From CAIKOD01 sp035543455 (GTDB lineage: Archaea; Halobacteriota; Methanomicrobia; Methanomicrobiales; Methanospirillaceae), in contig DATKKE010000036.1 of the NCBI GenBank assembly GCA_035543455.1, positions 1 through 30,137 of the forward strand: a stretch of DNA of 30,137 bases, in the 5' to 3' direction. A model generated the notes under the pieces. It searched no databases. It was not told the origin of the DNA and was given only the letters and a program-made list of their open reading frames with translations. Position numbers and translations under genes: made by a program. Of the stretch, positions 22,311-30,047 are shown one piece after another; position 1 is the stretch's first letter; the number at the start of each line of letters is the position of its first letter.

Positions 22311-22646
22311 ATGGAAATAACGACAGACCAGAGGGCAGGGGTATCGGTACTTACTCTTTCCGGACGGATCGATACTGCCGCGGCACCTGACCTTGAATCG
22401 GATCTGACCAAACTGATTGAACAGGGGAACCGGAAAATTCTCATCAATTTCACTCAGGTTACCTATATCAGCAGCGGTGGACTTCGTGTCCTCCTCGCGA
22501 CGGCAAAAAAATTGAGATCGCCTGGCGACCGGTTTGGTCTGAGCTCACTTTCTCCCGAAGTACATAAAATCCTGAAACTCGCCGGATTTACGACAATATT
22601 TTCAATTTTCCCATCTGACAGGGATGCAGTTGACCAGTGGCAATAA
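22311..22646 (+). CDS. STAS-domain anti-anti-sigma-like protein (SpoIIAA/RsbV type)
   Basis: The 111-residue single STAS domain opens with GVSVLTLSGRIDTAAAPDLE, continues with KILINFTQVTYISSGGLRVLL (42-62) and ends with a helical segment. S55 in ISSGG aligns with the serine phosphorylated in SpoIIAA/RsbV. The usual aspartate before it is replaced by isoleucine, a common variation in this family. It is predicted to be switched off by phosphorylation from the RsbW-like kinase encoded divergently. A good AGGAG precedes the ATG. Its last 23 nt overlap the next gene in another frame, so the two products are probably made together. Confidence 0.9.
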   Translation: MEITTDQRAGVSVLTLSGRIDTAAAPDLESDLTKLIEQGNRKILINFTQVTYISSGGLRVLLATAKKLRSPGDRFGLSSLSPEVHKILKLAGFTTIFSIFPSDRDAVDQWQ

Positions 22647-24372
22647 CCTGCTGAACCACCAGTGCTGGCAGGAATTGCCGGGGGCCGATCAGACCAGAAT
22701 ATTTCCTTTTCTGAGAAAGGTCGATACAAATTCCTCTAATTCATATATTATAGAAACACCGGGGTCGGTCATCCTGATCGACCCGGGCGGGTTTTTCGAC
22801 CAGATGGACCTGCTTGCAACAGAAATTGAATCGATAATTGATAACAACCCGGTCCCGGTGATTGTCTTCCTCACGCATGCCCATGTAGACCATTTCCTGG
22901 TAATCCAGTCCCATCCGTTTTTCAAATCCCATAATCCTGTTATTCTTGCATCGCACGAGAGGGCTGCCGCTTTGTTATCCGCGGCCGACGGTGAATATAC
23001 CCAGGCAGACCTGTTTGGACGTGCTTTAGATCCGATAGACGTATCCCTGAAGTTTTTTTCGGAATCCAGCTCATGGGATTGCGATTCCGGGATGATCGGC
23101 TTTGGTCACGTGACCGGAGCGAATATCGAGCAGGCCGATATCCGGGTGGATGACCACAATACCATCAGGAGGCAGGTAATAATTTCCGGCCCTGGAGGGA
23201 ATCGGATAGACATATTTGAAACGCCTGGGCACAGTCCCGACAGCGTATGTTACCGCGTCGGGGGGATCCTGTTCATCGGAGACCTCCTTTTTGCAGCAAA
23301 CCCCGGAATCGCCGGTATCAGGGGCTGGAACCAGAAAGACCTCATCACATCGATCGGGAAGGTGTTGTGGCTTCTCGACAACGAAGATATCAGGATGTGC
23401 TGTCCCGGGCATGGCCGTTTAATTTCTCTGGAGAATGCCAGAACAATATTATCAGCGGTGAGAGATGATGCCGGCTCCCTTGGTGAAATTGCTGAGGTCA
23501 CGCCCGGATGGGCACAGGAAACGGCGCAGTATGCAGAGAGCCTGATGGACCGGGTCGCCGGCTGTTTCACCATTATGGCAGGCCGATGTTACCGTGCTGC
23601 CCATGTCCTCGAAGAACTTGAAGAATCGGGAGCAGCCGAAACGATATCCGGGATCCTGAATATCCGGGTAATCGATGAGATCCTTGAAGAATTTCACCGG
23701 TTCAACGAAGATTACCGTGGCGGCAACCAGAAGGATGTGCACCTTGCCCTCAAGGCAGGCCAGATAGCCTCTAAACTTGAAAATGTATACAAATCTGAGG
23801 GGTTGGATCTTGTAATCGATCCGTACCTGCCCCGGAGAGTGGCACGGCTCCTTTCGGATTATATGACCATATTTCGTGGATTTCGCCAGCCTTCCGATAA
23901 AGAAGTCTTCGAACCGGACGGCACCCTGGGACTCTTCATCAAACAGTTTGCGGAACCCGGATGCAGCGATGAGGAACTTATGGGCCTTGCAGATAACGAG
24001 GAGGAATACAGAAAGGCATTCATTAGGAGACTAGTCCGCGTGCCCCTCTTTTCGGAAGATCCCGTGGTCTTTGAACCATCAGGAAAGCCATGTTCAACCT
24101 GCGCGGATATCGAGAGGCTGAATGACCTGGTTGCGTCGATCCTCGAGGAACTGGCCGGGGCCGACTATGCAGGCATTAAGGTCGGTGTTCAACCGGGTGA
24201 AAACAGCGTAATCATTTCGATCCAGGCCAGGAAGACCGGGAGAGAGATGACCGTTTCCGGAAGAGATCTCTATTTTATGAAAAAGGAGTGTGAAATCGCC
24301 GGAGGCTCGCTCTCAACGACCTCCGAAGGGCCTTTTTTTTCGGTCACCATTGCCCTCCCTACGGTTGTTTGA
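22624..24372 (+). CDS. metallo-beta-lactamase fold protein fused to a kinase-like tail
   Basis: The 582-residue protein has an N-terminal (about 25-280) complete MBL hydrolase domain: THAHVDH (84-90), H203 in ETPGHSPDS, D220 in FIGDLLF and H263 in CPGHGRL. These are all the ligands for a two-metal site. Residues about 285-500 are mostly helical with coiled-coil-like stretches (HVLEELEESG, VIDEILEEFHRF), one CSTC motif near 485 and no clear phospho-acceptor His. The end, ECEIAGGSLSTTSEGPFFSV then TIALP, imitates the last strands of a histidine-kinase ATPase domain, but N-box and glycine-box motifs are missing. A dead or divergent GHKL tail is inferred. The ATG overlaps the STAS gene by 23 nt with only a weak AGGG in front, suggesting coupled translation. 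Confidence 0.82.
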   Translation: MQLTSGNNLLNHQCWQELPGADQTRIFPFLRKVDTNSSNSYIIETPGSVILIDPGGFFDQMDLLATEIESIIDNNPVPVIVFLTHAHVDHFLVIQSHPFFKSHNPVILASHERAAALLSAADGEYTQADLFGRALDPIDVSLKFFSESSSWDCDSGMIGFGHVTGANIEQADIRVDDHNTIRRQVIISGPGGNRIDIFETPGHSPDSVCYRVGGILFIGDLLFAANPGIAGIRGWNQKDLITSIGKVLWLLDNEDIRMCCPGHGRLISLENARTILSAVRDDAGSLGEIAEVTPGWAQETAQYAESLMDRVAGCFTIMAGRCYRAAHVLEELEESGAAETISGILNIRVIDEILEEFHRFNEDYRGGNQKDVHLALKAGQIASKLENVYKSEGLDLVIDPYLPRRVARLLSDYMTIFRGFRQPSDKEVFEPDGTLGLFIKQFAEPGCSDEELMGLADNEEEYRKAFIRRLVRVPLFSEDPVVFEPSGKPCSTCADIERLNDLVASILEELAGADYAGIKVGVQPGENSVIISIQARKTGREMTVSGRDLYFMKKECEIAGGSLSTTSEGPFFSVTIALPTVV

Positions 24373-24474
24373 GAATGGCGGAGCGTACGAAGGATTTCCT
24401 GATCAGGTACCCGGATTTATGTCCCTTAGCCAAATCCGGCCTCCCCGCCCACTCCGCCAGGTTTTGCAGGGATG

Positions 24475-24789
24475 TCACGAAGCCGGTTTTTCAAAATATC
24501 TCACGGCTTCAGGAAGGCAGGTTACCACTCCGCGGATCCCCGATACGGTCAGTGTCATCAGTATTGCCCCTGTTACCTCATTCCTCGTAGCTCCGGCCTC
24601 TGTTGCCATCGGAATGTGTGCTTTGACTGCCAATACATCGCCCATCGACGCTTTCATGGCGATATAAATAAGTTGCCTGGTCTTCTGGTCCAGCCCTTCC
24701 TGAGCAACGATCGCCTTTATGAGGCCGTTAAACGCCTCAGCGACCTCAGGTGCTTCCTTCTGAAATATCTCCATCGGGTTGTCGCTCAT
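24475..24789 (-). CDS. carboxymuconolactone decarboxylase (AhpD-like) family protein without CxxC
   Basis: The 104-residue protein has the CMD helical pattern: DQKTRQLIYIAMKAS, then AVKAHIPMATEAGATRNEVT, then a hydrophobic helix. AhpD-type members carry CxxC about six residues before the conserved His; here that segment is DVLAVKAH (H58), and the only cysteine is C91, far away. Thiol-peroxidase-reductase activity is therefore unlikely. The protein may act as a decarboxylase-like or non-enzymatic member, many of which are known in methanogens. An ATG at 24789 is chosen; a GTG at 24798 would add three residues. It is the last gene of the redox cluster on the minus strand, 63 nt after the aldo-keto reductase. 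Confidence 0.85.
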   Translation of the reverse strand: MSDNPMEIFQKEAPEVAEAFNGLIKAIVAQEGLDQKTRQLIYIAMKASMGDVLAVKAHIPMATEAGATRNEVTGAILMTLTVSGIRGVVTCLPEAVRYFEKPAS

Positions 24790-24852
24790 TCGTATCACTT
24801 AGAGATGAACCAAAATGGGAAAAATTGTTCGTTATTGATTCCGGATCCCGCT

Positions 24853-25980
24853 TCACTTTCCAAACAAACTCTTCACTTCCTGGAGGTGTTTCCGTATCGG
24901 AAGGTGCTGGGGGCAGAGGCTCTCGCACACGCCGCAATCCTGGCAAAGGGACGCGGCACCTCCGAATCCTGAAAAAACTTCATACACAAGACGTGCGTTT
25001 CCTGCGTCGTCATAAATGAACGCATCATTATACATCGAAAAACAATCGGGAATGGCAACCCCCGAAGGACATGGCATGCAGTAACCGCACCGTGTGCAGG
25101 GAATTTTCATCCTCTCGCGATACAATTCCCCAATTTTTGCATAAATTTCCCGTTCAGCAGGTGTAAGAATGCCAGGAAGCCCCCGATCGGCATAAACAAG
25201 GTTTTCATCAAGTTGTGCCATGCTGCTCATGCCCGATAACACAACGGTGACTTCCGGATGGTCCCACACGAAACGGAGACCCCATTCGGCAGGCGTGCGG
25301 GAAATCCCCGATTCCTCCCAGATCCTTTTGAAATCGTCTGTCTGCTTTGCAAGTGCGCCGCCCCTGAGAGGTTCCATGATCATGATATCGAGATTTTTTT
25401 CCGCGGCAAACACGAGACCCTCGAGACCGGCCTGGTATTCCTCGTCCATGTAATTATACTGGACCTGGCAGAAGGTCCAAGGGTAACTGGTCACGATCTC
25501 GCGGAAAAGGGCCAATGAGTCATGGAAGGAAAAGCCTGCAAAACGGATGCGGCCATCGGCGACGGCCTGATCCAGAAAATCAAAAACTTCCAGGTCCCTG
25601 ATGGTATTCCACGTCGCATTCATCAGGCCGTGGAGGAGGTAGAAGTCGATATAGTCCGTTCTGAGCCGTTTCATCTGTTCATCGAGAAACCGGTCCATGT
25701 CTTCCTTCTTTTCGACCGCCCAGACCGGCATTTTCGTGGCAATGTGTACCTTCTCCCGGTGCCCGTTCGACAGTGCACGCCCGAGGAACGGTTCGCTCTC
25801 CCCGCTGTGGTAGACATATGCCGTATCAAAATAGTTTATCCCTGAATCAACTGCATGCCGGATCATCTCCATTGCCTGTTTTTCATCAATTGCACCACCA
25901 GCGGTCACCGGCAGGCGCATACACCCGAAACCAAGGACTGAAAGCTCGATGTCAGCCTGTTTCATCGTTCGGTATTGCAT
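24853..25980 (-). CDS. aldo-keto reductase with C-terminal ferredoxin-type domain
   Basis: The 375-residue protein has an N-terminal aldo-keto reductase barrel with the tetrad D52, Y57 (in FDTAYVYH), K83 and H117, and the NADP-binding end (VVLSGMSSMAQLDEN). After residue 290 come two Cys clusters: C295-x2-C298-x2-C301-x2-C304-P and C346-x2-C349-x2-C352-x3-C356-P. They resemble a 2[4Fe-4S] ferredoxin domain split by a 40-residue insert. Such 'ferredoxin-type' AKRs are common in strict anaerobes and may couple carbonyl reduction to ferredoxin; the natural substrate is unknown. It lies 15 nt downstream of the flavin reductase gene, clearly one transcript. Confidence 0.93.
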   Translation of the reverse strand: MQYRTMKQADIELSVLGFGCMRLPVTAGGAIDEKQAMEMIRHAVDSGINYFDTAYVYHSGESEPFLGRALSNGHREKVHIATKMPVWAVEKKEDMDRFLDEQMKRLRTDYIDFYLLHGLMNATWNTIRDLEVFDFLDQAVADGRIRFAGFSFHDSLALFREIVTSYPWTFCQVQYNYMDEEYQAGLEGLVFAAEKNLDIMIMEPLRGGALAKQTDDFKRIWEESGISRTPAEWGLRFVWDHPEVTVVLSGMSSMAQLDENLVYADRGLPGILTPAEREIYAKIGELYRERMKIPCTRCGYCMPCPSGVAIPDCFSMYNDAFIYDDAGNARLVYEVFSGFGGAASLCQDCGVCESLCPQHLPIRKHLQEVKSLFGK

Positions 25981-25995
25981 AGATTAACTCCCGGT

Positions 25996-26571
25996 TCACC
26001 GGCCTGATTGATTTTTAAGGGCCATCCCGGCCTTCCAGGCATTCCCGGCAAATTCTCCCACCGTCCAGTACCGGTTATCAGGCATGGTAAGCAGGAGTGG
26101 ATTTATTTTTTTGATATCCGGGTGACCGTCGGTCAGGTATTTTTCCTCGGTGTAGGACGAGACGATTTCCCCGATGTAAAAGTTATTTGACGGGTTTTCA
26201 ACAGTCTGCGTGAGCCTGCATTCCATCGACAACGGACATCCGGCGATCATCGGGGCAGACCCGAGGTCTCCGTAGAATACTTCGAATAATTCGGATTTAT
26301 CGAAAAGTTTCCCTGACACAAGTCCGCAGTAATCTGTTATTTTCAGCATGGAAACAGTTGGAATATTAATGCTGAATGAGTTGTTCTCGCGAATCCCCCT
26401 GTTGGTGTAATGATTTTTAGCTACCCCGCAGCCGACAAGGGGAGGATCGGCATTCACCCGGGAGATCCAGCCAAGCGCCATGAAATTCGGTTTATTGCCG
26501 ACATTCACACCAAGAAGGGTGACCGGCATCGGGTACATAAACACATGTGTTCCATAACTAATCCTGGTCAT
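25996..26571 (-). CDS. flavin reductase / flavoredoxin family protein
   Basis: This 191-residue FMN-binding split-barrel protein has PMPVTLLGVNVGNKPNFMALGWIS at the start, the flavin-binding turn GVAKNHYTNRGIRENNSFSI, TDYCGLVSGK, and ECRLTQTVENPSNNFYIGEIV. It is close to the flavoredoxins of sulfate reducers and methanogens, which carry FMN and pass electrons in the cytoplasm. The ATG has GAGGTACC a few nt upstream. It is the first gene of a three-gene minus-strand set with an aldo-keto reductase and a CMD-family protein, suggesting a shared redox pathway. Confidence 0.9.
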   Translation of the reverse strand: MTRISYGTHVFMYPMPVTLLGVNVGNKPNFMALGWISRVNADPPLVGCGVAKNHYTNRGIRENNSFSINIPTVSMLKITDYCGLVSGKLFDKSELFEVFYGDLGSAPMIAGCPLSMECRLTQTVENPSNNFYIGEIVSSYTEEKYLTDGHPDIKKINPLLLTMPDNRYWTVGEFAGNAWKAGMALKNQSGR

Positions 26572-26687
26572 ATAAGGTACCTCATCTGATGTTATGAGTC
26601 GTTATCCACCAGGACCCATGTAATAGTTTCGCAGGACGTCACGGCTTTCTGGACCGGTCACTGAAAAAGCGGCGGAAAAAGAGGGAG

Positions 26688-27386
26688 TTATTTCCTTTTT
26701 GCAAGGATTACCGTGCCGAGCCCGGCAATCATGAGGGCAAATACACTGATCTCTGCCGGAACAGGTTGTTTTGTTGTCGGGGGTGCGGTTGTCGGGATGG
26801 GATTCAGTGTCGCATACAGGTCGACGGTCTGCCCTTTCGCCGGGTACTGATTAATTTGTGCGGTAAACGGTACATACCCATTCTTTTGCACGCTGTACGT
26901 CTGGAACGGAGTGCCGGTGACATAGACCTGGACGGTGAGCGTTCCCTGCGCAATTTGTCCCTCATTTACATTGTCAAAAAAGACCGTCGCACCATCGACA
27001 TTACAGTTGACCCTGTACCATCCGATATCCCCGCCTATTGGCTGGGGGGGTGCGGTTGTCGGGACGGGATTCAATGTCGCGTAGAGCGTGACAAAATCTC
27101 CTTTCCCGGGTACTGAATTAATCTGTCCTGTAAACGTCGTATATCCCGGCATCGAAACCGTATACGACGTATACGGTGTCCCCGTCGAATACACCGGCAC
27201 GTACAGCACGCCGTTGCTGATTGTTCCCACGTTCGTAGTATCGAAAAAGACGGTGGCTCCATCGACGTTACACATTACCTCATACCATCCCTGGTCTCCG
27301 CCGATCGGCCTTGCAGCAGATGCGAACCCTGCGCATGCGCAGGCAACAAGGAGAAGAATGGCACATGAACTCCAGATTTTCTGCAT
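26688..27386 (-). CDS. exported protein with two PEGA-like repeats and C-terminal anchor
   Basis: The 232-residue protein has a signal peptide (1-24, cleaved near ASA-AR) and two tandem copies of an 89-residue unit (about 27-115 and 116-204). Each contains PIGGDxGWY, CNVDGATVFFD, a strand-rich middle ending in GY, and LYATLNPxPTTAPP. A Thr/Pro-rich stalk and a membrane anchor (ISVFALMIAGLGTVILAK) close it. Each unit resembles a PEGA domain, beta-sandwiches of surface proteins. It is presumably an S-layer-associated cell-surface protein; its ligand is unknown. The start at ATG 27386 is preferred because GGATGATCC precedes it at a good distance; an ATG at 27395 would add three residues. Confidence 0.85.
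   Translation of the reverse strand: MQKIWSSCAILLLVACACAGFASAARPIGGDQGWYEVMCNVDGATVFFDTTNVGTISNGVLYVPVYSTGTPYTSYTVSMPGYTTFTGQINSVPGKGDFVTLYATLNPVPTTAPPQPIGGDIGWYRVNCNVDGATVFFDNVNEGQIAQGTLTVQVYVTGTPFQTYSVQKNGYVPFTAQINQYPAKGQTVDLYATLNPIPTTAPPTTKQPVPAEISVFALMIAGLGTVILAKRK
26770..27310 (-). repeat. tandem 267-bp coding duplication
   Basis: The two repeat units of the surface protein are still similar at DNA level. For example, TGCGGTTGTCGGGA at 26784 recurs at 27051 with a 267-nt offset (89 codons), followed by near-identical sequence. The duplication therefore looks rather recent or kept similar by conversion. Confidence 0.7.
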
Positions 27387-27605
27387 TTGGATCATCCTTT
27401 ACTGAAATTAGCTAATGAGAGAATACTATAATAAATTGTTCCATCGCCTGGATGATCGCCCGGAAGTCCTGACACCAGAATGGTGCGGATACACGATGGC
27501 TGCACGGTAATTTATCCTTTTGCCGGTATATTTTTCAGGTCCGGTTCGGATAGTTCTTCCGGCACCAGAGATACATTGGAAAATCCGATAATAAGGGAGT
27601 TTATT

Positions 27606-28787
27606 TTGACATCGGGAGGCAGCAATCAGGGATGTTATAAAGCCCCACATCCTTCGCGGGCGGATTGTTTTACCGAGTCAGTGATAAGGGAAATGACCAG
27701 GCTTGCCGTCCGTCACGATGCGATTAATCTCGCCCAGGGTTTCCCGGATTTTCCCTGCCCCGAAGAACTGAAGAGGGCAGCCTGCGAGGCCATATATGCT
27801 GATATCAACCAGTACGCAATAACATGGGGTTCGCATGATCTCAGGCATGCCATCGCAGACCGGGTCTTCTTGTATAATTGCATGGATTATAACCCGGAGA
27901 CAGAGATCACGGTAACATGCGGTTCGACCGAGGCAATGATGGCCTCGATGCTTGCACTTATCGTGCCCGGAGACAAGGTCATCGTTCCCGAACCGTTCTA
28001 TGAAAATTACGGTCCCGATACCCTCATTTCAGGTGCAGAACCTTATTTTGTCCCGTTTCGGGAGGATTTCTCCCTTGATGAAGAAGCATGGAAAAGTGCA
28101 TTTTCAAAGGATACCCGTGCCATTATACTTAATACCCCGAATAACCCTACGGGAAAGGTCTTTACAAGGGCGGAACTCAGGTTCATCGCAGACCTCTGCA
28201 AAGATTTTGACGTGATTGCAGTAACCGATGAGATCTATGAACATATCCTCTACGATGGCCTGAGTCACACATCAATCGGTGCCCTGGATGGTATGGAAGA
28301 CCGGACGATTACCATCGGGAGTTTCTCAAAGACGTACAGCGTTACCGGCTGGAGGGTCGGCTATGCCCTTGCGTGTACCGAACTGACGGCGAGGATCAGG
28401 AAAATCCACGATTTCCTCACGGTCGGCGCCCCGGCACCCCTTCAGGAAGCCTGCATTGCGGCACTCAGACTACCCGAATCCTATTACCGGGAACTCGCCT
28501 CGCTCTACGACCGAAAGAGGAAGATATTATTTTCGGGCCTGATCAAGGCCGGCTTTGGGTGCAGCCTGCCCGAGGGAGCATACTATATCTTGACCGACAT
28601 CAGCGGTTTTCGGATGACCGACACCGAATTCGCAACATACCTCGTGAAAGAGATCGGAGTTGCCGCAGTTCCCGGAAGCTCATTCTACATTCGCGGGGGT
28701 GAGAACCGTCTCAGGTTTACATTCTCGAAGAGAGACGAGACCCTGGATGAGGCGTGCCGGCGGCTTGAAAAGATCGAACTTAAATAA
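27606..28787 (+). CDS. class I/II aminotransferase (aspartate/kynurenine type)
   Basis: The 393-residue PLP enzyme contains FTESVIREMTRLA, INLAQGFPDFPCPEEL, TCGSTEAM (cofactor phosphate), NTPNNPTGK, DEIYEHILYDG, and SFSKTYSVTGWRVGYA with the Schiff-base lysine K242. It ends with GAYYILTDISGF and the substrate-carboxylate arginine in RLRFTFSKR. It transfers amino groups between an amino acid and a 2-oxo acid; which amino acid is not determined. The family starts just before FTESVIREM, with no ATG there. TTG at 27606 has GGGAG 6 nt upstream and gives the normal length. An ATG at 27480 would add 42 residues without similarity. Confidence 0.92.
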   Translation: MTSGGSNQGCYKAPHPSRADCFTESVIREMTRLAVRHDAINLAQGFPDFPCPEELKRAACEAIYADINQYAITWGSHDLRHAIADRVFLYNCMDYNPETEITVTCGSTEAMMASMLALIVPGDKVIVPEPFYENYGPDTLISGAEPYFVPFREDFSLDEEAWKSAFSKDTRAIILNTPNNPTGKVFTRAELRFIADLCKDFDVIAVTDEIYEHILYDGLSHTSIGALDGMEDRTITIGSFSKTYSVTGWRVGYALACTELTARIRKIHDFLTVGAPAPLQEACIAALRLPESYYRELASLYDRKRKILFSGLIKAGFGCSLPEGAYYILTDISGFRMTDTEFATYLVKEIGVAAVPGSSFYIRGGENRLRFTFSKRDETLDEACRRLEKIELK

Positions 28788-28789
28788 GG

Positions 28790-28795
28790 TTTTTT
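28790..28795 (+). terminator. poly-T terminator of the aminotransferase gene
   Basis: Six T lie 3-8 nt after the stop codon, as expected for an archaeal terminator. Confidence 0.5.
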
Positions 28796-28948
28796 CCCTG
28801 CAAATCCTGGATTAAAGAATAATCCGATATGGTATACCGGTGAGATCGAATCGGTTGCCGGCGATATCCGGTACGTCATGGAAATAATTATTTATCCTGA
28901 TGTAGAGGGATGCTCAAGTACTTCTGAATTACCGCAGGAGATCTGAGC

Positions 28949-29134
28949 ATGGCAATTGACCCGGTTTGTGGGATGGAAGTGAATGAGGCACGTGCAGAAT
29001 ATGAGACTACGTACAAGGGCAGGAAATTTTATTTTTGCTCTGCCGTGTGCAAAGAAGAGTTCGACCGGGACCCTGATGCCTACATGTATTCGGATCCGGA
29101 CGAGGGGGACGATCTCTTCGACCTCGATGACTGA
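28949..29134 (+). CDS. YHS-domain metal-binding protein
   Basis: The 61-residue protein has the YHS pattern: DPVCGMEVNEARAEYETTYKGRKFYFCS, then VCKEEFDRDPDAY. C7, C30 and C34 are candidate metal ligands, and an acidic tail (DPDEGDDLFDLDD) follows. YHS domains occur alone or in copper ATPases and monooxygenases and probably bind or deliver metal ions. GCAGGAG precedes the ATG, and an AT-rich AATTATTTATC near 28886-28896 could be the TATA box. Single-gene transcript, followed by a hairpin. Confidence 0.9.
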   Translation: MAIDPVCGMEVNEARAEYETTYKGRKFYFCSAVCKEEFDRDPDAYMYSDPDEGDDLFDLDD

Positions 29135-29142
29135 TGGGTTCC

Positions 29143-29167
29143 GGTAAAAAATCAGGCTTCTTTTACC
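29143..29167 (+). terminator. hairpin after the YHS gene
   Basis: GGTAAAA (29143-29149) and TTTTACC (29161-29167) form a perfect 7-bp stem around an 11-nt loop, starting 9 nt after the stop codon. There is no long T run behind it, so its role as terminator is provisional; mRNA 3'-end protection is another option. Confidence 0.4.
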
Positions 29168-29387
29168 CCGGGTCCGGAAAAAACGGTCAGAACCATAAGG
29201 CCCCATCAGGGATTCCTCATCGGGAATAGACAGGTGAATCTGTCCCTCAAATCACTGGTCATGATTTTTTTCTCATATTGCGGGTATGCGGGAGAGTGCC
29301 TGCCCGTGCTCAATGCTCCTCTTAAATCCTCATGAGAGGTATCGGTCGGTTCCTGCCAGGTTCATCAACAACATAAAAGCGGTTTGT

Positions 29388-30047
29388 TCAGGTTTTCCGG
29401 CTGCATTGGGATATCCGAAAAACTATACAACAGATTATGAGGGAGGCTACGCATGCTGCTGCCGGGAAACCCGGCGTCCTGGTTGGTATGGCAGAGGTCT
29501 GTTCCGGTATCGGGGTTGCAACGGGTGCTTTCGGAACTGAGGGCACCCCGACCATCAGCGGCCCGGATATCAACTGAAGACTGCCGGGAACCACCTGGCC
29601 CGCATTATTCAGCTGGACCGCTTCCACGACATTCAGGTTGGGACCGGCGGTCCCGGGAACGGTCCCATTGACATGTACCGAAACTACTACATCGCTGGAG
29701 ACGGGATAAGAGAGAAGGAACCCGTTGATAAATACCATATTACCATTTACCGGTATCTGTGCTGCGGGTTTTCCATTTACCATCACTTCGACATTCCAGC
29801 GGGCAGCTTCCAGTTGCGTCGTTAGTTGCAACTGGTTGCTCCCGATAAACGTGGTAGATCCGCCCTGCGGTACGATAACGAGCTGGGAACTGCTGGTCAC
29901 GAGATGCCCGGGTTCAAAGGGCGGATCCGGGGTGATCGAAACATCCTGGAAGACAAATGAAGCTGAAACGGGGAGTACAAGAGAAATAAGCAAAAGAGAG
30001 AAGATCACCGTACATTTCAACCGGTCCACTACCGTATATCGGATCAT
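29388..30047 (-). CDS. exported, C-terminally anchored surface protein, unknown
   Basis: The 219-residue protein has a signal peptide (FSLLLISLVLPVSAS, cleaved near residue 30), a beta-rich extracellular domain with few charged residues (about 31-165, including WNVEVMVNGKPA and VVSVHVNGTVPG), a Pro/Thr-rich stalk (165-193) and a C-terminal membrane segment (194-211) followed by basic residues. Such a signal-domain-stalk-anchor plan is typical of archaeal surface proteins. I do not recognise the domain. The ATG at 30047 lies about 26 nt from a minus-strand CTTTTTATTTTC, suggesting a leaderless message; a TTG start at 30122 would put 25 polar residues before the signal peptide and is unlikely. 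Confidence 0.75.
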   Translation of the reverse strand: MIRYTVVDRLKCTVIFSLLLISLVLPVSASFVFQDVSITPDPPFEPGHLVTSSSQLVIVPQGGSTTFIGSNQLQLTTQLEAARWNVEVMVNGKPAAQIPVNGNMVFINGFLLSYPVSSDVVVSVHVNGTVPGTAGPNLNVVEAVQLNNAGQVVPGSLQLISGPLMVGVPSVPKAPVATPIPEQTSAIPTRTPGFPAAACVASLIICCIVFRISQCSRKT

